Shown here piece by piece: positions 7,370 through 11,042 of a stretch of DNA of 11,042 nt. The position numbers and the translations under genes were made by a program. The notes below the pieces were generated by a model. The model searched no databases. It was not told where the DNA came from and saw only the letters and a list, made by a program, of their open reading frames with translations. Numbering within the stretch: position 1 is the first letter of the stretch; each line of letters begins with the position of its first letter. The stretch comes from JBCDIQ01 sp039024295 (lineage in GTDB: Bacteria > Bacteroidota > Bacteroidia > J057), in contig JBCDIQ010000185.1 of the NCBI GenBank assembly GCA_039024295.1, positions 1 to 11,042 on the forward strand, in the 5' to 3' direction.

Positions 7370-7876
7370 ATCATTCACCTACGCCACGCCACCCCCGCAG
7401 ACCTTACCCTCCTCCTTCACTGGGACCAGCAACCCCATGTCATCACTGCCGATCCGGATGATGACTGGAATTGGAAGGAGGAACTGGCGTACACCCCTGA
7501 ATGGCGGGAGCAATTAATCGCAGAGCTAGACGGGCGCCCCATCGGCATGGTTCAGATCATTGATCCTGCATTGGAGGAGACGCACTATTGGGGGGATGTC
7601 CCCAACCACCTTAGGGCCATCGACATCTGGATTGGAGAAGCAGATGACCTGGGAAAGGGCTATGGTACTCACATGATGCATTTGGCCATTGAGCGATGTT
7701 TTGCCCCAAAGGAAGTGACGGCCATTCTCATTGATCCACTGGCAACTAATACCCGAGCTATTCGGTTTTATGAACGGCTGGGCTTTCGCTTTGTGGAGCG
7801 GAGACAGTTTGAGGGCAGTGATTGTATGGTGTATCGGTTGGAGAGGAGTGAGTGGGCACGCCATCAAGTGAACTGA
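7370..7876 (+). CDS. GNAT-family N-acetyltransferase without a standard start codon
   Basis: The frame encodes an acetyltransferase of the AAC(6')-like GNAT branch. The N-terminal part reads IHLRHATPADL, then HWDQQPHV and DPDDDW; RPIGMVQIIDP and HYWGDVP follow. The acetyl-CoA pyrophosphate loop is LGKGYGT (about residues 94-100), and the C-terminal half has RAIRFYERLGFRFVERR. The family-like sequence begins at 7373, so the start codon should be at 7370-7372, which reads ATC. From the stop at 7286 to the ATG at 7547 the frame contains no ATG, GTG or TTG. The first ATG (7547) would give only 109 residues and lose the N-terminal strand and helix. Either a rare ATC/ATT start is used, or the gene has lost its start and is a pseudogene, or it is reached by a frameshift from the toxin gene. 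It is richer in G+C than the toxin. Substrate unknown. Confidence 0.65.
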   Translation: MIHLRHATPADLTLLLHWDQQPHVITADPDDDWNWKEELAYTPEWREQLIAELDGRPIGMVQIIDPALEETHYWGDVPNHLRAIDIWIGEADDLGKGYGTHMMHLAIERCFAPKEVTAILIDPLATNTRAIRFYERLGFRFVERRQFEGSDCMVYRLERSEWARHQVN

Positions 7877-7989
7877 AAGCTTTCATCAAAGCACCAAATA
7901 AACCTCCTCGAAAGGCAGAGTTGTTCTGAAAGGATATTGGTAGCTTGCTTGGTTTTATTTGTTGCTTATACTTGGTACATCCCATGTTT
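7877..7989. other. Gap between the convergent GNAT gene and the truncated toxin
   Basis: Nothing functional is recognisable. The perfect 12-bp palindrome TGAAAGCTTTCA (7874-7885) starts at the GNAT stop codon but has no loop or T-run. The minus-strand sequence here should hold the missing 3' part of the PIN toxin, yet none of its three frames resembles one. Confidence 0.4.
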
Positions 7990-8130
7990 CTACTCCATGT
8001 TCATGGTACAGGTGATCACTGAAATAGCAAATGTATGATCTGCTTCAATGAGGCTATAAAAATGACTCTTTTCCTTTTTTACTTTTCTATAGAAGTCGAT
8101 TAGAACAGAAGTATCAATCAATACCTTCAT
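7990..8130 (-). pseudogene. Truncated PIN-domain (VapC-like) toxin remnant
   Basis: The 46-codon frame starts with MKVLIDTSVLIDFYR, the standard opening of VapC-type PIN ribonucleases, where D6 is the first catalytic aspartate. It continues through a helix to HTFAISVIT (residues 32-40), the strand that normally precedes the conserved glutamate of the next helix. Instead it reads CTMNME and stops. A complete toxin would be about 125-140 residues with further acidic residues, so the active site cannot form. The start overlaps the antitoxin stop by 4 bp (ATGA), the normal organisation of an antitoxin-toxin operon. None of the three minus-strand frames below the break resembles the missing half, so a deletion or replacement near 8010 is more likely than a simple frameshift. 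Confidence 0.75.
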
Positions 8131-8354
8131 TCGCCTCTCCAACTTGAAAATTGCTTCCTAAATTCTTGGTAAGCGGTGAACTGCGCATCCGACATAATGG
8201 GTGCGGACAACGCTAACTGCTTTAAGCGAGAGGAATTTGAGCTTTGCTGATCCTTAATGTATTTGTCCAACTCCTTTCTTAAAGAGGTTTTTTGTTCTAC
8301 GGATAATTGCTGGACTAACGCTAGCAGCTCTTCATATTGCATATTCAAGCCCAT
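8127..8354 (-). CDS. Small antitoxin-like protein paired with the PIN remnant
   Basis: A 75-residue, charged and probably helical protein. The N-terminal part, MQYEELLALVQQLSVEQKTSLRKEL, has the leucine-spaced pattern of small antitoxins that precede VapC-type toxins in Bacteroidota. The C-terminal part, with APIMSDAQFTAYQEFRKQF, looks like a toxin-wrapping segment; its sequence is conserved in style rather than in a motif I can name. An internal ATG at 8342 (Met5) may be the true start, since the first four residues MGLN look like an extension. The stop overlaps the ATG of the truncated toxin. The frame is intact although the toxin is broken, as expected if antitoxin loss is harmful or the decay is recent. 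Assignment rests mainly on position and size. Confidence 0.6.
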   Translation of the reverse strand: MGLNMQYEELLALVQQLSVEQKTSLRKELDKYIKDQQSSNSSRLKQLALSAPIMSDAQFTAYQEFRKQFSSWRGE

Positions 8355-8473
8355 ATTTTGCTCAATTCACAGTAAGATACGAATTTTGTTCTTGTTCGAT
8401 GTGACTTTAGAAATTTAAGGCATAAAACCTGATTGACTCATCTACCTATAATTTCTGAGCATAGAAGTATCCG

Positions 8474-9877
8474 TCAGAACTTCACACTCATCGTAGGTGC
8501 CACATAGAACGTATTCTCTGAAGATCCCGTTTCTTCGATGAATTCCCCTGCGATGAAATAAGAACACCTCACGTCAAAAGATTGGTTTCGGTTGAGCTCA
8601 TAAGTGAGCTGAAACCCAAGCGCGTCCCCGAGGTGCCGTGAAGTACCTCCAGTACCTGGACGAGCAATAAATCGAGGGGGAAGGTAGTAGCCATCTGCGG
8701 TTTGCGTTCGGTAAAAAAGCGCATAATCAACATAGATCGAAAGACCTTTGGCCGGATAGATAGTCACATTGGGATGCAGGCTCGTCAGGTTAGCCGGGGT
8801 ATTTACCGCAGCCAGGCTGTAGATGGCGGGGTTGACAAACATCGGATTAAATGTCTCTATCCGACCATCTCCGTTTTCGCGGTCCCCGCTGGACCAATCG
8901 AGTCGTAAACCAATGGTAGGTTTCCAGCCCGATGAAATTAACATGAACTTCCAGTCGGTCTCAAAATTGAACGCAAAAATCTCGCTTTCATCAATTTCTC
9001 CCACCTGAAAGATCAGCTCGGTATTATAGGATAATCTACTTTTTGACCCGAATGACCTAATCCCAACAGCATGCCTCAATTCCTCTCCTGCTACATCGTT
9101 TACAGCAGAAGCATTGGAGTGAAAACCAAGATAGTAGAGGTCTATCTTCCCTATGTCCTTCAGGAAGGGGCGGCGATAATAGATGCCCCATAAAGTGGGG
9201 CTGCCTCCATTTGCATTAAATATGCTGGAGGTATTGTCAAATGCGGAAGGGGTGATCGATACTTCCTTTCCATAAAGCAGATCTAAGGAAGACTTTTTGT
9301 GAATGACCATCAAACGAGCCATGTCAAAGGATCGCCGCATATTGGGGCCTTCCCTGATCCCAACCAACCTGGAAGAGCCGTAGCCAATTTCTTGCCTACC
9401 GATTCTCACTTTGGCAGAACCCGTTCCTTTTTCCCATAGCCCGACATCTACAAATGCCTGATGAACATCTAGCTCATCTGATTCAAGTGGAACCCTGCCG
9501 TCTGAGGTGAGTCCGTGGTAGAGTTCGGCAAACACCCTGACTCGGGTGCCTATCCTTAAGGATGCGTGCACATCCAGGCGTTGGGAGTAGTAGGTGTTGT
9601 CCTCAGTGGTGTAATTTTCATTGGTGAAGTGCTCTACCCTGGGCCTGAACCCTCCTCCCAAAGTGAGAACGGTGGTCTTTTTTCTGTTAAGCGGGATAAA
9701 CTTCAGCTCCTTTAAGAAAAAGTCTAGACTATCGTTGTCCTTCAGGAAGCGATAGTCCTCTTCTGCCCTGAGCATCAGAATGGGAGGAGCAGCTCCTTTG
9801 TTAGAATACTGCTCCTGTCCCATTCCTTTAAAACAGGCCATACAAATGGCCATTAACACCACAATTCTGAGCCTCAT
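8474..9877 (-). CDS. Alginate_exp-family outer-membrane beta-barrel protein
   Basis: Counting from the ATG at 9877 the protein has 467 residues, close to AlgE of Pseudomonas (490). It starts with a signal peptide (MRLRIVVLMAICMACFKGMG, cleavage probably before Q21). Next come AEEDYRFLKD (38-47) and a segment around FIPLNRKKTTVLTLGGGFRPRVE (60-82), the typical N-terminal signature of the Alginate_exp family (PF13372). The rest alternates polar and hydrophobic residues as barrel strands do, and it ends in phenylalanine (MSVKF), the usual outer-membrane insertion signal. Many Bacteroidota proteins of this family are not linked to alginate; no alginate synthesis genes are seen here, so the cargo is unknown. 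An upstream in-frame ATG at 10099 would destroy the signal peptide and overlap the preceding gene, so it was rejected. The start ATG overlaps the preceding TGA by one base (TGATG), implying coupled translation. Confidence 0.85.
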   Translation of the reverse strand: MRLRIVVLMAICMACFKGMGQEQYSNKGAAPPILMLRAEEDYRFLKDNDSLDFFLKELKFIPLNRKKTTVLTLGGGFRPRVEHFTNENYTTEDNTYYSQRLDVHASLRIGTRVRVFAELYHGLTSDGRVPLESDELDVHQAFVDVGLWEKGTGSAKVRIGRQEIGYGSSRLVGIREGPNMRRSFDMARLMVIHKKSSLDLLYGKEVSITPSAFDNTSSIFNANGGSPTLWGIYYRRPFLKDIGKIDLYYLGFHSNASAVNDVAGEELRHAVGIRSFGSKSRLSYNTELIFQVGEIDESEIFAFNFETDWKFMLISSGWKPTIGLRLDWSSGDRENGDGRIETFNPMFVNPAIYSLAAVNTPANLTSLHPNVTIYPAKGLSIYVDYALFYRTQTADGYYLPPRFIARPGTGGTSRHLGDALGFQLTYELNRNQSFDVRCSYFIAGEFIEETGSSENTFYVAPTMSVKF

Positions 9878-10314
9878 CAATCCTTGGTCTTGAAATAGGC
9901 CACAAAGCTCAGAATGATGGCGGCGGAAGAAACCAGAGTCATAACTGTTCCCGGGACAAAGTTTACAAAGCCTCCCAAGTCCATGAAAAGGAAGTACCCC
10001 AGATCCGCTAAGCCTCCGCAGATGGCAGCCAGAAAAATGGCATTTTTGTTTCCTTTCCAGATGTAAAATGCACAGATGAAGGTGACCAATCCGATCCACA
10101 GCAGGTTAAAGCCATGCTGACCGATGATGGCGCCAGAAGCTGGCGGATAGTCCAGTGCCAAGGTCTCGGGTGGCACCTTGTCCGCAATTCCGCCCACCGC
10201 AGCAGCGATGTCACCGGAAAGGATAAAATTATCTGTCATCACGCCGGCAAACATGTGAACTGCGCCCCAGATGATCCAGAGAACGGCTGCAATTTTGAAA
10301 AACGAATTGTACAT
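9877..10314 (-). CDS. Four-helix integral membrane protein of unknown function
   Basis: A 145-residue inner-membrane protein. Four hydrophobic segments are visible at about residues 5-25, 69-86, 92-110 and 118-141. Between the first two lies a periplasm- or cytoplasm-exposed loop of about 40 residues containing LALDYPPASGAIIGQHGFNLLW (52-73). The stretch GGLADLGYFLFMDLGGFVNFVPGT (100-123) is unusually rich in glycine and aromatic residues for a spacer helix and looks conserved, but I cannot name a characterised family or reaction. The start lies 2 bp after the stop of the FMN reductase gene, and the stop overlaps the start of the outer-membrane protein gene by one base, so all three are almost certainly one operon. 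An electron-transfer or transport role with the flavoprotein is only a guess from context. Confidence 0.8.
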   Translation of the reverse strand: MYNSFFKIAAVLWIIWGAVHMFAGVMTDNFILSGDIAAAVGGIADKVPPETLALDYPPASGAIIGQHGFNLLWIGLVTFICAFYIWKGNKNAIFLAAICGGLADLGYFLFMDLGGFVNFVPGTVMTLVSSAAIILSFVAYFKTKD

Positions 10315-10316
10315 GG

Positions 10317-10868
10317 TTATAGGGTATCTAGATGAGTTTGAAATAATGCTAATTGGGTGTGAAACTCCTGGTTGAGCTCCCCATCGAGGATGTTCCCCTC
10401 AGAAAAATTTCGATAAAATTCCGGCAGGTAGAAAGTTGCGGTGATGTTCCCCTCGAATGCAGGGAATATATCATGGGCAACCTTTAACACGTATTTGTTG
10501 GGTCGCTTCCCAGGGCTTGTGCTCAGGACAAACAGGGGTTTTCCTTGCCAAATCATCGGGGCTTCTCCCCTTGACATCCAATCCCACAAATTTTTGAAGG
10601 CAGCGGTGAATAAGCCATTGTGCTCAGCAAGGGAGACCACCACCCCATCAGTGGCCTGGATGAGTCGTGAAAATTGGGTTGCTGCTTCAGGAATACCGGA
10701 AGTTTTCTCTCGGTCAATCGAGTATACCGGGAGGTCAATCTCATATAAGTTGGCAAGGGTTACCTCAACCTGCTTTAGCTGGTGTGCAGTAAATGCGGCA
10801 AAGGTGGCATTAATGGAATGCTTGCTACTGGATGCCCCGAAGGCCAGGATTTTCTTCTCTCGGTTCAT
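10317..10868 (-). CDS. NAD(P)H-dependent FMN reductase-like flavoprotein
   Basis: A 183-residue flavodoxin-fold protein of the NADPH-dependent FMN reductase (PF03358) group, which uses NAD(P)H to reduce bound FMN and then quinones, nitro compounds, chromate or free flavin. Evidence is the N-terminal strand and FMN-phosphate loop ILAFGASSSKHSINATF (7-23), the second flavin loop VVVSLAEHNGLFTAAFKNLWDWMSR (76-100), equivalent to the PEYNGS...KNAxDW motif of the family, and the third strand PLFVLSTSPGKR (111-122). The usual proline and tyrosine of PEYN are replaced (LAEHN). It is cytoplasmic, with no signal peptide. It is the first gene of a tight three-gene operon and begins 62 bp after the stop of a Crp/Fnr regulator gene on the same strand. 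The natural electron acceptor is unknown. Confidence 0.85.
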   Translation of the reverse strand: MNREKKILAFGASSSKHSINATFAAFTAHQLKQVEVTLANLYEIDLPVYSIDREKTSGIPEAATQFSRLIQATDGVVVSLAEHNGLFTAAFKNLWDWMSRGEAPMIWQGKPLFVLSTSPGKRPNKYVLKVAHDIFPAFEGNITATFYLPEFYRNFSEGNILDGELNQEFHTQLALFQTHLDTL

Positions 10869-10904
10869 TGAGAGCGAAAATCCAAAACGGGGCTCCTGAA
10901 TCCA

Positions 10905-10918
10905 TTATGATTTCATAA
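10905..10918. promoter_or_regulatory. 14-bp palindrome with FNR-box architecture (TTATG-N4-CATAA)
   Basis: TTATGATTTCATAA is symmetric with arms TTATGA and TCATAA. Read as five bases, four spacer bases and five bases, it has the layout of FNR-type boxes (TTGAT-N4-ATCAA). It lies 36 bp before the ATG of the FMN reductase gene and just after the end of a Crp/Fnr-type regulator gene, making it a good operator candidate for that regulator. Confidence 0.45.
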
Positions 10919-10930
10919 GAAATGGGGGGA

Positions 10931-11042
10931 TCATTTCTTTTTTTTGATCCACTGGTTTTTCACAGCACTCAGGGTTTCCTGGGTGACCCCCAGGTAGGAG
11001 GCAATCATTTTTTGGGGAACGCGCCTGGCAATGTCCGGGTAC
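10931..11042 (-). CDS. Crp/Fnr-family transcriptional regulator (C-terminal end only)
   Basis: Only the last 36 complete codons are inside the window; the gene continues beyond base 11042. The translation reads YPDIARRVPQKMIASYLGVTQETLSAVK and ends in a basic tail NQWIKKKK. RVPQ..IASYLGVTQETLSxV is the characteristic recognition-helix region of the Crp/Fnr helix-turn-helix domain as found in Bacteroidota members, which bind a 14-16 bp palindrome as dimers. The cyclic-nucleotide-like sensing domain is not visible, so the effector cannot be judged. The direction is the same as the operon behind it, with a 62-bp gap, suggesting local control. Confidence 0.8.
   Translation of the reverse strand, partial: YPDIARRVPQKMIASYLGVTQETLSAVKNQWIKKKK

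Noticed and set aside
7874..7885. The palindrome TGAAAGCTTTCA as a terminator of the GNAT gene.
   Set aside because: It has no loop and no following T-run, so it cannot act as a normal intrinsic terminator.
7758..7985. A 75-codon minus-strand open frame overlapping the GNAT 3' end, and whether it holds the lost part of the PIN toxin.
   Set aside because: Its translation has no PIN-like motif, and half of it is antisense to the GNAT coding region.
9878..10099. An upstream in-frame ATG that would extend the Alginate_exp protein by 74 residues.
   Set aside because: It would bury a clear signal peptide and overlap the four-helix membrane protein gene; the TGATG junction at 9877 is a typical coupled start.

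Overview
The window looks like chromosomal DNA of a member of the Bacteroidota, probably a Cytophagales-type bacterium. Three things point there. Two genes are preceded by the Bacteroidota -7 promoter element TAnnTTTG. Most starts lack a clear Shine-Dalgarno sequence. The protein families (a eukaryote-like class Ia ribonucleotide reductase, a DUF6577-type antitoxin, an Alginate_exp outer-membrane protein) are at home in that phylum. No rRNA, tRNA, CRISPR array or insertion sequence was seen.

Left block (1-1541, minus strand): the 5' part of a TIGR04283-like glycosyltransferase, a 137-bp spacer with degenerate TAGGTATTAG-like repeats, and purC (SAICAR synthase) with a TATCTTTG promoter element. 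Centre block (1542-5446, plus strand): a long divergent control region with three DnaA-box-like 9-mers, two of them directly abutting. It is followed by nrdB and nrdA, the two subunits of class Ia ribonucleotide reductase, with all recognised catalytic and metal-binding residues present, and a strong intrinsic terminator.

Accessory block (about 5460-8354): an A+T-rich two-gene AbiE-like toxin-antitoxin unit (DUF6577-type antitoxin plus AbiEii nucleotidyltransferase, 4-bp overlap). Its promoter appears to give a leaderless transcript and carries an inverted repeat that could be the antitoxin operator. Directly behind it lies a GNAT acetyltransferase whose conserved N-terminus is present but has no ATG, GTG or TTG start. 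On the minus strand follows a second, decayed toxin-antitoxin pair: a small intact antitoxin-like gene overlapping by 4 bp a PIN-domain toxin cut off after 46 residues.

Right block (8474-11042, minus strand): the 3' end of a Crp/Fnr-type regulator, a 14-bp FNR-architecture palindrome in the short gap after it, and a tightly packed three-gene operon: NADPH-dependent FMN reductase-like protein, a four-helix membrane protein of unknown function, and an Alginate_exp-family outer-membrane barrel. The three genes are 2 bp apart or overlap by 1 bp, so they are probably made together. Regulation by the adjacent Crp/Fnr protein is a reasonable inference. The best candidates for something undescribed are the regulator/reductase/membrane/porin module and the leaderless, self-regulated AbiE-like unit with its start-less GNAT neighbour.
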